Made by a program: the position numbers and the translations under genes. The notes beneath the pieces are model-generated. The model was not told the DNA's origin. It made no database searches and saw only the letters and a program-made list of their open reading frames with translations. From positions 2,418,001 through 2,482,000 of the forward strand of contig NZ_LR134201.1 of assembly GCF_900635955.1 (NCBI RefSeq): a stretch of 64,000 bases of DNA. The letters run 5' to 3'. Shown here piece by piece: positions 1 to 8,563 of the stretch. The DNA is from Cedecea lapagei. GTDB lineage: Bacteria; Pseudomonadota; Gammaproteobacteria; Enterobacterales; Enterobacteriaceae. Each line of letters starts with the position of its first letter. The first letter of the stretch is position 1.

Positions 1-522
1 GTTCGTCGACAGCCGCGCCTGAAGATCGGCCACGCTTCGGCAGTCTTCAAATTCCGGCATGCGATGATAAAGTTCAAGAAGCTCCGCCAGTGACGCTGGC
101 CGCACGGTAATGCCCGTCTCCTGAAAAGCCATTCCCCGGTAAGGTTTTTCCCTGCAGGCCGCCAGGCGGCTGGCTAAATCCCCCACGTGCAGCTCAAGCT
201 GGTGGTTATCCGGGTCAAGAAAATAGAAAGAGTGCCCTTCGCTGCGGTTGTCTTTCCAGACCCTTGCGCCGCGTTGCTCCAGCGTTTTAACAACCTGAGG
301 AAATGCTTCGGCGCTTACGCTAAAGGCATAGTGGGTGTAATGGACGGGGCGCTCACCGGCCTGGTCGTCCAGCGAGAGACAAAGCCATAAATCACCGCAG
401 GAAAGATACGCCCCGGACTCCCAGCTTGCATGCAGCCTGATGCCTGGCAGGCTTTGGTAAAAATCCAGACTGAGCGCCAGGCAGCGCACCGCAAGCGTCA
501 GGTGATTCAGGCCGGTTAACAT
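1..522 (-). CDS. fosA: FosA-type fosfomycin glutathione transferase fused to a GNAT domain (3' end outside window)
   Basis: The first ~135 residues are a vicinal-oxygen-chelate domain of the FosA type, which adds glutathione to fosfomycin using Mn2+ and K+. The metal ligands fall at the FosA positions H7, H64 and E110, and the substrate-site residues T9, K90, S94, Y100 and R119 are all present, so activity is likely. Where FosA proteins normally stop (after YRGM plus a few residues) the frame stays open and continues as GITVRPASLAELLELY, the typical first strand and helix of a GNAT acetyltransferase. The window edge cuts it after residue 174. The ATG lies 2 bp after the stop of the VF530-type gene, so the two form an operon. 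A lost stop codon is an alternative to a functional fusion. Confidence 0.85.
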   Translation of the reverse strand, partial: MLTGLNHLTLAVRCLALSLDFYQSLPGIRLHASWESGAYLSCGDLWLCLSLDDQAGERPVHYTHYAFSVSAEAFPQVVKTLEQRGARVWKDNRSEGHSFYFLDPDNHQLELHVGDLASRLAACREKPYRGMAFQETGITVRPASLAELLELYHRMPEFEDCRSVADLQARLSTN

Positions 523-524
523 CG

Positions 525-800
525 CTAGTCGCCCTTTTTACCCTGCCAGTTTACCCACGGGCTGTCCGCTGGAGTGCCACTCTCGTCGGGCTCGTCCAGG
601 GAAGCGATGTACATCTCTTCCACTTCTTTACGGGCCCAGGGCGTGCGGCGTAAAAACTTCAGGCTGGACTTAATGCTGGGGTCGCTCTTAAAGCAGTTGA
701 TATTGACCTGCCGTGCCATTTCCACCCAGCCATAGCGCTCAACCAGGGCGGTAAGCAACGCTTCAAGAGTAACGCCGTGAAGCGGATCTTTTGAACTCAT
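525..800 (-). CDS. VF530 family (DUF2132) small DNA-binding protein
   Basis: This 91-residue protein begins with KDPLHGVTLE and carries the blocks INCFKSDPSIKSSLKFLRRT and PWARKEVEEMY, which define the VF530/DUF2132 family. That family is a compact helical fold first described from a Vibrio protein and thought to bind DNA. The C-terminal tail is acidic and variable. It lies directly upstream of the fosA-GNAT gene (2 bp gap) and is probably cotranscribed with it. The physiological role is unknown; family assignment rests on the conserved core. Confidence 0.85.
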   Translation of the reverse strand: MSSKDPLHGVTLEALLTALVERYGWVEMARQVNINCFKSDPSIKSSLKFLRRTPWARKEVEEMYIASLDEPDESGTPADSPWVNWQGKKGD

Positions 801-927
801 TATTTTTCCGGATATTTGTCAATTTGCGCACACCTTACTGATTCTGCTGGTGAGGTGCAACAAGGTGCTGGCGATGAGCAAGGAGGAAGCAAGAAGCGGC
901 CCATTTCTGAGCCGCAAAAGATGTTAA

Positions 928-2616
928 TCAGAACGTTTCCCAGTTATCGGCAGATACCGTTGCAGGCTGAGCAGCTCCAGAGGCCGGCACAACATAGCGT
1001 TCTTGTGGCTTAAAGGAGGCTCCCGGCTTCAGACGGAAGGTTCCCACCGCCTCCGTCAGGCGAGCGGCCTGCTCTTCCAGAGAAACCGCGGCGGCAGAAG
1101 CCTCTTCCACCAGCGAAGCGTTCTGCTGGGTGACGTTATCCATTTCATGTATCGCCTGGCCAACCTGTGATATTCCTCGGCTCTGTTCATCAGAAGCTGC
1201 GGCAATTTCCAGCATAATATCGGTGACGCGGCGAACGGCCTCGACAATGCCCGTTACCGTCGTTCCCGCCTGTGCAACCTGGCGGGAGCCTGTGTCGATC
1301 AACGAGACGGATTCGCTGATAAGCCCTTCAATCTCTTTCGCCGCCTGCGCACTACGCTGCGCCAGCGTGCGCACCTCGCTGGCGACTACGGCAAAACCTC
1401 GGCCCTGTTCGCCCGCCCGAGCCGCTTCAACTGCGGCATTCAATGCCAGGATATTAGTCTGGAAGGCAATGCTGTTGATCACCGCGGTGATCTCAGAGAT
1501 TTTCTTCGAGCTGGCCGAGATATTGTCCATCGTGCTGACAACCCCTGAAACAATACGCCCGCCGTCGCTGGCCTTCTGCGAAGCATCTTCCGCAAGCTTT
1601 GTCGCGTGATGCGCGTTGTCGGCGTTTTGTTTCACCGTCGCGGTAAGCTGCTCCATGCTGGCTGCGGTTTGCTCAATAGCGGCCGCCTGTTGTTCGGTAC
1701 GGGAAGAGAGATCGGTATTACCGGCAGATATTTCGCTCGAGCCCTGATAAATAGCTTCAGCGCCTTCACGCACCGTGCTCACTGTGCTGACCAGCTGCTG
1801 CTGCATATGCTGAAGGTGCTGGCTAAGTTTGCCTATTTCACTGTTACCGGCCGCTTCTTCCGGTAAGGTCAAATCACCTTTGGCGATATGCTCTATGCGC
1901 GTCGACGCTCTTTGCAGCGGGCCAATGACCACGCGACGCAGCATGATAAAGGTAAACACCGTCATAAAGAGGGTAATCACAAACGCCCCCGCCATTAACG
2001 CAACGCTGGTTCGGGTTCGGCTGTCGGCCTGGGCCGTCAGCGAATTTGCTCGTTCGGTTCGAATGCTGACCGCTTTGTTCAGATTTGCGCCGTAGTCGCT
2101 GTCCAGCTTGCGCACCACTTCGCTTTCGTGGGTGATGATCGCCTCAAACATGCCGTTTTTAGCGAACTTCAGCATCGGCTTCATCCCTTTTTCGAGATAG
2201 GCCGCAAACTCATCCTGAAGCTCTTTGTCCAGCGCCTGGTCTTGCGGTGTTTTTATCGGGCGAGCCATATAGGCATTGAAGCCAGCCTGCGCCTCTTTGA
2301 TCAGCTCTTCGGCAGCGGCCACGTTCTGTTTCACCTGGTCCATGTCCGCCACGCGGCTAGCCGCCCCTGCGTTAATTAGGTTGATACGCGCAGCGCGCAG
2401 ATGGTTAGCGCTCTCCGCCAGCCCCATACGCACCTGAATCTCTTCCGTTACGTCCTGAAGCGAGCGATCGCTCTGGATAAGAAAGTAGCTGGCGAAACCG
2501 ATGGATAATGCAAACAACAGCAGAATGCCGCCAAGAATAGAGGAAAACAGCGGCACCAGCCTGATGTGATGCCAGTAGCGCACGCCGTTTTGTGGCGGCA
2601 AAGTTTTTCTCGACAT
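928..2616 (-). CDS. trg: Methyl-accepting chemotaxis protein Trg (ribose/galactose receptor)
   Basis: This inner-membrane chemoreceptor is 562 residues long. The N-terminus (HHIRLVPLF..ILGG) closely matches E. coli Trg, which senses ribose- and galactose-binding proteins. The order is TM1 at about 20-45, a periplasmic helical sensor, TM2 at about 205-228, HAMP to about 280, then the signalling domain with the conserved tip FQTNILALNAAVEAARAGEQ and methylation helices. Unlike E. coli Trg it ends in NWETF, the pentapeptide that tethers CheR/CheB in Tsr and Tar. In E. coli trg also lies near hrpA. It is transcribed alone, and the signalling domain is otherwise standard. Confidence 0.92.
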   Translation of the reverse strand: MSRKTLPPQNGVRYWHHIRLVPLFSSILGGILLLFALSIGFASYFLIQSDRSLQDVTEEIQVRMGLAESANHLRAARINLINAGAASRVADMDQVKQNVAAAEELIKEAQAGFNAYMARPIKTPQDQALDKELQDEFAAYLEKGMKPMLKFAKNGMFEAIITHESEVVRKLDSDYGANLNKAVSIRTERANSLTAQADSRTRTSVALMAGAFVITLFMTVFTFIMLRRVVIGPLQRASTRIEHIAKGDLTLPEEAAGNSEIGKLSQHLQHMQQQLVSTVSTVREGAEAIYQGSSEISAGNTDLSSRTEQQAAAIEQTAASMEQLTATVKQNADNAHHATKLAEDASQKASDGGRIVSGVVSTMDNISASSKKISEITAVINSIAFQTNILALNAAVEAARAGEQGRGFAVVASEVRTLAQRSAQAAKEIEGLISESVSLIDTGSRQVAQAGTTVTGIVEAVRRVTDIMLEIAAASDEQSRGISQVGQAIHEMDNVTQQNASLVEEASAAAVSLEEQAARLTEAVGTFRLKPGASFKPQERYVVPASGAAQPATVSADNWETF

Positions 2617-2785
2617 GTTCGTGACTCTCTTTATACGGGGAATTCCCTTCAGCAGTCATCGGCCCCGGCGCGCAAAAACATTACGCGCCAGGTCACAGAT
2701 TTGCGTTAACGTCGCAAGAGAAGTTACGGAGAGTTAAGTGGATCACAGGTCAACAGGCGCTACAGCCCGCTGCGCCACTTCAGGC

Positions 2786-4435
2786 TTATCTGTGAATGTT
2801 TTTGATATCTGCCGGCTGTCCGAAGAGGAAGCCTTGAATTTCGGTGCAGCCCTCTTCTTCGAGGATGCGTAGCTGTTCGTTTGTCTCAACGCCTTCAGCG
2901 ATCAGCGGCGTATTGATAGAGTTGCCTAAAGAAATGATCGCGCGCACGAAGGAGCGTGCCTGAAAATTACTTTCCACATTCGTCAGGAAACTGCGATCCA
3001 GCTTGATAACGTCGAAATGAAACTCCCGAAGCGTGCTCAGGGAGGAATAGCCCGTTCCGAAGTCATCCAGCGCAATGCTGATCCCCATCTTCTGGAACTG
3101 ATGCAGGATATTAAACGTCAGCTTTTTATTAACGATAAAGGCCGTTTCGGTCACTTCAAATTCCAGCAGCGTTATTGGCCAGGCGGTTCGCATTAAAATA
3201 TCGCGAACATTATCGATAAAGCTGAGATTGCGCAGCTGAATCGGGGAGATGTTAATCGATATTTTTTTGTCGAGGTTATTGGCAAATGACTCTCTGCACA
3301 CCGTTTCAATGACCCAGTATCCCAGGGGAACAATCGCCCCGCTCTCCTCGGCAACGGGGATAAACTCATCCGGCGGAATAAGTCCCCGCTCCGGGTGGTT
3401 CCAGCGCAGTAGCGCTTCGTAGCCAGTAATGGTTTTATCTTTAAGAGAGCGTTTTTCCTGATAATGGATGAAGAATTGCCCCTCTTTGATGCCGCGACGA
3501 ATATCCGCTGCCATCAGATTGCGCAGGCGCGTTTTTTCATCCATCTCTTTTTCATACCAGCATATTTTGTTATCAAGATTGGCTTTAGCGCGATACATCG
3601 CCAGATCAGAATTGCTGATAAGCGTATTGATGTCCGTGGCATCATCAGGATAAACGGCCACGCCGATGCTGGCGCCCACGGTAATTTCGCCGTGGGCAAA
3701 AATCTGTTTCCCCACAAAACTGCTATGCAGACGCTCGGTAAAATTACGCAGCTCGTCCTCGTGGTTATAGGGTTTCGCCGCAACAAACTCATCGCCGCCA
3801 AAGCGAGAAACGATTTCGTCTTTTTCGATTGCCTTGAGCACGGAGGAAGAGACCCGCTGCAGCAGTTGATCGCCCACCAGATGCCCTTCGGTATCGTTGA
3901 TCTCCTTGAATTTATCAAGATCGACGGTACAGATGGCAATGCGGTTGTAGTCAGACTCTGTCAGGAGTTTTTCCACGAAGCTAAAAAATTCAACGCGGTT
4001 AGGAAGACCGGTCAGCGCATCATAGCGAGCAAGCCATGAAATTTTATCGATCACCACCTTTTGCTCGCTAACGTCGCGGGTAATTTTGGCAAACCCCAGC
4101 AGCGTCTGGCGATCATCATAGATAGCATCGATAACAACATGCGCCCAAAAGCGGCTACCGTCTTTACGGTAACGCCACCCTTCTCCTTCAAATTTTCCCG
4201 TTTTCAGCGCAATCTGCAGGTTACGCTCGGGCACGTCGTTTTTTTGGTCGGCCTCGCTGTAGAAGATGCCAAAGTATTGCCCCACAATTTCCTCGCGCAG
4301 ATACCCTTTCGCCCGCAGCGCGCCTTCGTTCCAGGAGGCTACCGTGCCATCAATATTCAGCATGTAAATTGCGTAGTCTTTTACGCTCTCTACAAAATGG
4401 CGATAGGCGATATCAGTTAAGCTTTCAGTTTGCAT
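2786..4435 (-). CDS. PAS-GGDEF-EAL cyclic-di-GMP enzyme
   Basis: A soluble protein of about 549 residues with no membrane segment. A PAS domain (about 10-125, with SWNEGALRAKGY and a trailing PAC region) is followed by a GGDEF domain with intact SRFGGDEF and then an EAL domain with GYEALLRW. The EAL metal and catalytic blocks NISPIQL, EVTE, LDDFGTGYSS, KLDRSF and EGVET are all kept. Both synthesis and breakdown of c-di-GMP are therefore possible; the net activity cannot be read from sequence. I take the ATG at 4435 because AAGGG lies 5 nt upstream. An in-frame ATG at 4465 would add 10 residues. It is divergent from nothing close and is preceded by a small HTH gene on the same strand. Confidence 0.9.
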   Translation of the reverse strand: MQTESLTDIAYRHFVESVKDYAIYMLNIDGTVASWNEGALRAKGYLREEIVGQYFGIFYSEADQKNDVPERNLQIALKTGKFEGEGWRYRKDGSRFWAHVVIDAIYDDRQTLLGFAKITRDVSEQKVVIDKISWLARYDALTGLPNRVEFFSFVEKLLTESDYNRIAICTVDLDKFKEINDTEGHLVGDQLLQRVSSSVLKAIEKDEIVSRFGGDEFVAAKPYNHEDELRNFTERLHSSFVGKQIFAHGEITVGASIGVAVYPDDATDINTLISNSDLAMYRAKANLDNKICWYEKEMDEKTRLRNLMAADIRRGIKEGQFFIHYQEKRSLKDKTITGYEALLRWNHPERGLIPPDEFIPVAEESGAIVPLGYWVIETVCRESFANNLDKKISINISPIQLRNLSFIDNVRDILMRTAWPITLLEFEVTETAFIVNKKLTFNILHQFQKMGISIALDDFGTGYSSLSTLREFHFDVIKLDRSFLTNVESNFQARSFVRAIISLGNSINTPLIAEGVETNEQLRILEEEGCTEIQGFLFGQPADIKNIHR

Positions 4436-4489
4436 CTTGCCCTTGGGTAAATGTGGATTTTTCATTAATAAAAAGAGTAATTTACCGTA

Positions 4490-4792
4490 TTATCGGCAGC
4501 GTAGCCACGAAGCTTTAAAAGCACTTTTGGCTTCACAGGGTTTTCGATTACGTTTTACCCTTTGCAGGTAGTTTTCCAGCTGCTGGGTTACTTCCCGACT
4601 AAGGGCATACTGATCTTCCCCGACATGATAAACATAGTTGCTAAGTCGCCGAAGATCCCGGTAAATCGTACGTTCACTGACGCCAAATTTACTGGCCAGT
4701 TGGTGACGGGAGACGCGCTCGCTGCTCAGCATTTCACAAAAGATACCGGCAATCCTGTCTGCCAGCAGCGTGCTTTTATCGGGGAGGGTCAT
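4490..4792 (-). CDS. Small helix-turn-helix regulator (HTH_11/DeoR-like)
   Basis: The product is 100 residues. Residues about 8-55 form a winged helix-turn-helix like the N-terminus of DeoR/WYL regulators: LADRIAGIFCEML, then SRHQLASKFGVSERTIYRDLRRL. There is no ligand or WYL domain behind it, only a basic tail rich in K and R. It has a good Shine-Dalgarno (AGGAGA). It ends about 55 bp before the start of the PAS-GGDEF-EAL gene on the same strand, so it may control or share a transcript with that gene. The target is unknown. Confidence 0.7.
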   Translation of the reverse strand: MTLPDKSTLLADRIAGIFCEMLSSERVSRHQLASKFGVSERTIYRDLRRLSNYVYHVGEDQYALSREVTQQLENYLQRVKRNRKPCEAKSAFKASWLRCR

Positions 4793-4981
4793 GAGTGTTT
4801 CTCCTGCTAGTCGGTGTCAAGAATGTTAACGCGGATTGATGACAGGTCATGTCAGCCGCTGGCAGAATATATCGCGTGACAGCAAGGTAATGATTACGCT
4901 ACATTATGACAAGACTAGTGTTTTCATGACGACAAATTGGCACTCGCGGAGATCGGACGACATATCGACGGCTTTGCGGGG

Positions 4982-4987
4982 TATAAT
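4982..4987 (+). promoter_or_regulatory. Consensus -10 element before the small gene at 5014
   Basis: TATAAT lies 26 nt upstream of the ATG at 5014, matching the sigma-70 -10 consensus exactly. No good -35 is visible (GACATA at 17-bp spacing). It supports transcription of the short gene that follows. Confidence 0.45.
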
Positions 4988-5013
4988 CGCGACTTACAAT
5001 AAGTTGGCAGACT

Positions 5014-5235
5014 ATGACCGTGAGCAAACATCGGGTAACAAGACCAGATGAAATTGAGATGAAACATCGGGCCTGGCACCAGGCTCAGCGGGCCATTCTG
5101 AGCAGCAGGCCGAATGTTGCGCCGCTAACGCCGGCGGCAACGCTGCACGAAGAGCTGGCCATCGGCCATCACATTCGCCAGCTTATCCGCCTGCAAAAGT
5201 GGTTTATCGCCAGGAACCTTCCTCTTCCCGAGTAA
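5014..5235 (+). CDS. Hypothetical protein, 73 residues
   Basis: This is a basic, soluble small protein with a helical C-terminal half (HEELAIGHHIRQLIRLQKW) that I do not recognise. Support for it being real is a perfect -10 box just upstream, an amino-acid composition like a folded protein and no competing gene on either strand. The Shine-Dalgarno is poor. It stands 280 bp upstream of the ydeP-like gene on the same strand. The stretch between the two shows no clear further gene. Confidence 0.42.
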   Translation: MTVSKHRVTRPDEIEMKHRAWHQAQRAILSSRPNVAPLTPAATLHEELAIGHHIRQLIRLQKWFIARNLPLPE

Positions 5236-5516
5236 ATAGTGCATTGCGCAACAGGGCACCCCATCAGCGCGGCGCTGGGCTCGTCAGGAAAACGGCGGAC
5301 CGCCGCAGCTTCAGCTCTTCTCTATCTCTACAACAAGAATTATTTCTCTGCCTGACGGTGATGCGGCGCATCCCCCAGGTGATTTGACGCCCCTTGCCGT
5401 TTCGTTGACCGCCGATTGACGTTAGCGCTTCCACAAATGTTAATCAGGAGTAAACTAAAAGTAAGCAACTGATCTGTGTTATTGCGCAACCAACCATAAC
5501 AAGTGACACCTGCCAT

Positions 5517-7814
5517 ATGAAATTCAAATCGGCTATCAAGCCTTACCAGGCCGCCGCGGGCGGCTGGGGCTCTCTCGAAGCGACAACCCGCTTCGTTATC
5601 GACAGCAAACATGCCCTGAAAAACCTGCGCAACCTGATGCGCATGAACAAAGCCAAAGGCTTTGACTGTCCCGGCTGCGCCTGGGGGGACGATAACAAAA
5701 GCACGTTTAGTTTTTGCGAGAATGGCGCTAAAGCCGTCACCTGGGAAGCCACTCGTCGCTTTATCGACAGCGACTTCTTTGCCCGACACAGCGTCAGTAA
5801 ACTCTACCAGCAAAGCGACTACTTCCTTGAATATCAGGGGCGTCTTACCGAGCCGCTCAGCTACAATCCGCAAACCGATCGTTACGAACCGATTAGCTGG
5901 GCCAACGCGCTTAGTATGATTGCGCAACACATCAAGGCGATGGATAACCCGAACCAGCTTGAGCTTTATACCTCCGGCCGCGCCAGCAATGAAGCCTCTT
6001 ACCTTTATCAGCTTTTTGGCCGCATGCTGGGCACCAATAATTTTCCTGACTGCTCAAATATGTGCCACGAAGCCAGCGGCAGCGGGCTGAAGCGCAGCAT
6101 CGGCGTCGGGAAAGGCACCATCCGGCTGGATGATTTTGATAAAGCCGACGCCATTTTTGTCTTTGGGCAGAACCCCGGCACTAACCACCCTCGTATGCTG
6201 CACAGCCTGCGTCATGCGGCGGAAAACGGCGCCCAGATTATCACCTTTAACACCCTGCGTGAGCGCGGTCTCGAACGTTTTGCCGATCCGCAAAAACCGC
6301 TTGAAGTCATCACCCCGCTGGCGGGCACCATCAGCACCAACTATTACCAGCCCAACCTTGGCGGCGATATGGCTGCCGTTCGCGGCATGGCCAAAGCGCT
6401 GCTGGAAGTCCATCGCCACCTCATCACCGAAGGTGAAGAAGGCGTGTTCGATCTGGCCTTTATTGAAGCCAATACACACGGCGTGGAGGCCTGGTTCACC
6501 GCTATCGATGAAACCAGCTGGGAGAAGATCACCCAACAGTCAGGCCTGAGCGAACTGCAAATCCGCGACGCCGCGGCTATCTGGCAACATTCTAAACGAG
6601 TGATTTTTACCTGGGCGATGGGCATCACTCAGCACAAACACTCGCTCAACACCGTGCGCGAAATCGTCAACCTGCAGCTGCTCGGTGGCCATTTAGGCCG
6701 TCCGGGCGCGGGCCTGTGTCCTGTGCGCGGCCACAGCAACGTACAGGGCAACCGTACGATGGGCATTGATGAAAAGCCGCCGGTGAGCCTGCTCGATAGT
6801 CTGGCAAAACACTTTGATTTTGAACCCCCGCGCGTGCACGGCCACAATACCGTTGAAGCCCTGGCAGCAATGCTGCGCGATGAAATCAAAGTGCTGATTG
6901 CCCTTGGCGGAAACCTTGCCGCTGCGGCACCGGACAGCCCACGCACGGAAGAAGCCATCAGCCGCTGTGGCCTGACAGTTTTCATCAGCACCAAGCTTAA
7001 CCGCAGCCACCTGGTGCCGGGTAAAGCCTCGCTGATATTGCCGACGCTTGGCCGTACAGAAGAAGATATGCAGGTTTCCGGACGCCAGTTTGTCACCGTC
7101 GAAGACTCCTTTAGCATGGTCCACGCCTCCGAAGGTATCGGCAAGCCGATTGCGGACACGCAGCGTTCGGAAACCGCTATTGTTGCCGGCATAGCCGATG
7201 CGGTTTTGGGCAGATGCAAACTCGACTGGCTGGAACTGGCCGATGACTACAACCTGATCCGCGATCATATTGCCGCCACCCTGCCGGGCTTTAAAAACTT
7301 CAACCAGCGCTGCGAAGAGCCCGGCGGTTTCTATCTGGGCAACGCGGCGGCCGAGCTGCGTTTTAATACGCCGAGTGGAAAAGCCGAGTTCAGCAACGCC
7401 ACGCTTCCTGATTCGCTATGGCAAGGAGTGGAAGCCCCGTTCACGCTGCAAACGCTGCGCTCGCATGACCAGTACAACACCACGATCTACGGCCTGGACG
7501 ATCGCTACCGCGGCGTTTACGGACAGCGTGAAGTGCTGTTTATTCATCCGGATGATATGGGCGAGCTCGGTCTGAACGACAGCGATAAGGTCGACATTGA
7601 AACCCTCTGGCACGATGGCATTACGCGTAAAGTCAGCGGCTTTAAGCTGGTTGCGTATGATATACCGCGCGGTAACCTCGCGGCCTATTACCCGGAAACT
7701 AACCCGCTGGTGCCGCTTGGCAGCGTAGGCGACGGCACCGGTACGCCAACGTCGAAATCTGTACCGGTGAAAATCACCCGCAGCGAAGCGGCAGATACGC
7801 GACGTATTGCCTAA
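5517..7814 (+). CDS. ydeP: FdhF/YdeP family molybdopterin oxidoreductase
   Basis: The 765-residue cytoplasmic protein lacks a Tat signal. It resembles E. coli YdeP, an FdhF-like oxidoreductase linked to acid resistance. It starts with the family motif YQAAAGGWG. Cysteines 51 and 54 (FDCPGCAW) and 67 (CENGAK) are candidates for the small metal or [Fe-S] site, and NMCHEASG (Cys183) and the molybdopterin-binding block GGHLGRPGAG follow. The C-terminal dinucleotide-binding domain contains RSHDQYNTTIYG and DDRYRGVYG. The physiological substrate is unknown. No electron-transfer subunit is encoded next to it. A REP-like palindrome follows the stop, then an O-methyltransferase gene. Confidence 0.88.
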   Translation: MKFKSAIKPYQAAAGGWGSLEATTRFVIDSKHALKNLRNLMRMNKAKGFDCPGCAWGDDNKSTFSFCENGAKAVTWEATRRFIDSDFFARHSVSKLYQQSDYFLEYQGRLTEPLSYNPQTDRYEPISWANALSMIAQHIKAMDNPNQLELYTSGRASNEASYLYQLFGRMLGTNNFPDCSNMCHEASGSGLKRSIGVGKGTIRLDDFDKADAIFVFGQNPGTNHPRMLHSLRHAAENGAQIITFNTLRERGLERFADPQKPLEVITPLAGTISTNYYQPNLGGDMAAVRGMAKALLEVHRHLITEGEEGVFDLAFIEANTHGVEAWFTAIDETSWEKITQQSGLSELQIRDAAAIWQHSKRVIFTWAMGITQHKHSLNTVREIVNLQLLGGHLGRPGAGLCPVRGHSNVQGNRTMGIDEKPPVSLLDSLAKHFDFEPPRVHGHNTVEALAAMLRDEIKVLIALGGNLAAAAPDSPRTEEAISRCGLTVFISTKLNRSHLVPGKASLILPTLGRTEEDMQVSGRQFVTVEDSFSMVHASEGIGKPIADTQRSETAIVAGIADAVLGRCKLDWLELADDYNLIRDHIAATLPGFKNFNQRCEEPGGFYLGNAAAELRFNTPSGKAEFSNATLPDSLWQGVEAPFTLQTLRSHDQYNTTIYGLDDRYRGVYGQREVLFIHPDDMGELGLNDSDKVDIETLWHDGITRKVSGFKLVAYDIPRGNLAAYYPETNPLVPLGSVGDGTGTPTSKSVPVKITRSEAADTRRIA

Positions 7815-7819
7815 CAGCT

Positions 7820-7842
7820 CCCTCTCCCCGCCGGGGTGAGGG
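7820..7842. repeat. REP-like palindrome after ydeP
   Basis: Arms ccctctcccc and ggggtgaggg with a 3-nt loop and one mismatch. Related palindromes follow azoR and tqsA. It could act as a transcript-end stabiliser or weak terminator. Confidence 0.5.
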
Positions 7843-7872
7843 AAAACGTTGTCTCTTAACATGGAGTAAGCA

Positions 7873-8529
7873 ATGCAGAAAAAATGGTCTGATGTTGATG
7901 AGTACCTCGTTCATTCCCTGATCCCTTCCGATACCGTTTTTCAGCAAATTCTGGCAAACAATCATGCTGCCGGACTTCCTGCCCACGATGTCGCACCTAA
8001 CCAGGGGAAATTCCTGCAGTTGCTGGTGGAGATCACCGGTGCAAGAAAGATCCTGGAGATTGGCACGCTGGGCGCATACAGCTCCGTCTGGATGGCGAGA
8101 GCGCTACCCGCCGACGGCAAACTGATCACGCTTGAAGCCGACCCTCGTCACGCTGAGGTTGCGCAAAAAAACATTAAGCTGGCTGGACTGGAAAAACAGA
8201 TTGACCTGCATGTTGGCCCAGCAGCAGAAACGCTGGCCGAATTAGGCCATAACGCGCCGTTTGATTTGATTTTTATTGATGCGGATAAGCCGAATAACCC
8301 GGTTTATCTGGAATGGGCATTGAAATATTCGCGTCCCGGCACGTTAATCATCGGCGATAATGTGGTGCGCGACGGCGAGGTTGCCAACCCAGAAAGCAGC
8401 GATGAGCGCGTTCAGGGTGTGCGAACGTTTATCGAGCTTATGGGGAACAACCCACGCCTTTCTGTCACCGCATTACAGACTGTTGGCAGTAAAGGCTGGG
8501 ATGGTTTTACGCTGGCAAGGGTTAACTAA
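7873..8529 (+). CDS. SAM-dependent O-methyltransferase (family 3)
   Basis: The 218-residue protein has the class I methyltransferase fold of the catechol/caffeoyl-CoA O-methyltransferase family. ILEIGTLGAYSSVWMARALP is the SAM-binding loop, LEADPRHAEVAQKN holds the acidic ribose-binding residue, and DLIFIDADK with GDNVVRDGEV carries the divalent-metal ligands. It acts in the cytosol on an unknown small hydroxylated substrate. A strong GGAGTAAG precedes the ATG, 58 bp after ydeP. A bidirectional hairpin separates it from convergent hrpA. Confidence 0.88.
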   Translation: MQKKWSDVDEYLVHSLIPSDTVFQQILANNHAAGLPAHDVAPNQGKFLQLLVEITGARKILEIGTLGAYSSVWMARALPADGKLITLEADPRHAEVAQKNIKLAGLEKQIDLHVGPAAETLAELGHNAPFDLIFIDADKPNNPVYLEWALKYSRPGTLIIGDNVVRDGEVANPESSDERVQGVRTFIELMGNNPRLSVTALQTVGSKGWDGFTLARVN

Positions 8530-8534
8530 GTAAC

Positions 8535-8558
8535 ATGCCTTTCCTCATGGAAAGGCAT
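8535..8558. terminator. Bidirectional hairpin between the methyltransferase gene and hrpA
   Basis: Perfect 10-bp arms atgcctttcc/ggaaaggcat with loop tcat, lying between the two convergent stop codons. No long T-run is present on either side. Confidence 0.6.
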
Positions 8559-8563
8559 ACCTA

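Noticed and set aside
4836..5051. 71-codon plus-strand frame before the small gene at 5014
   Set aside because: No ribosome site, composition unlike a protein, and it spans the consensus -10 element used for the next gene.
7820..7842. Insertion-sequence end
   Set aside because: The palindrome is short, has no transposase nearby and no target duplication; it fits a REP-like repeat better.
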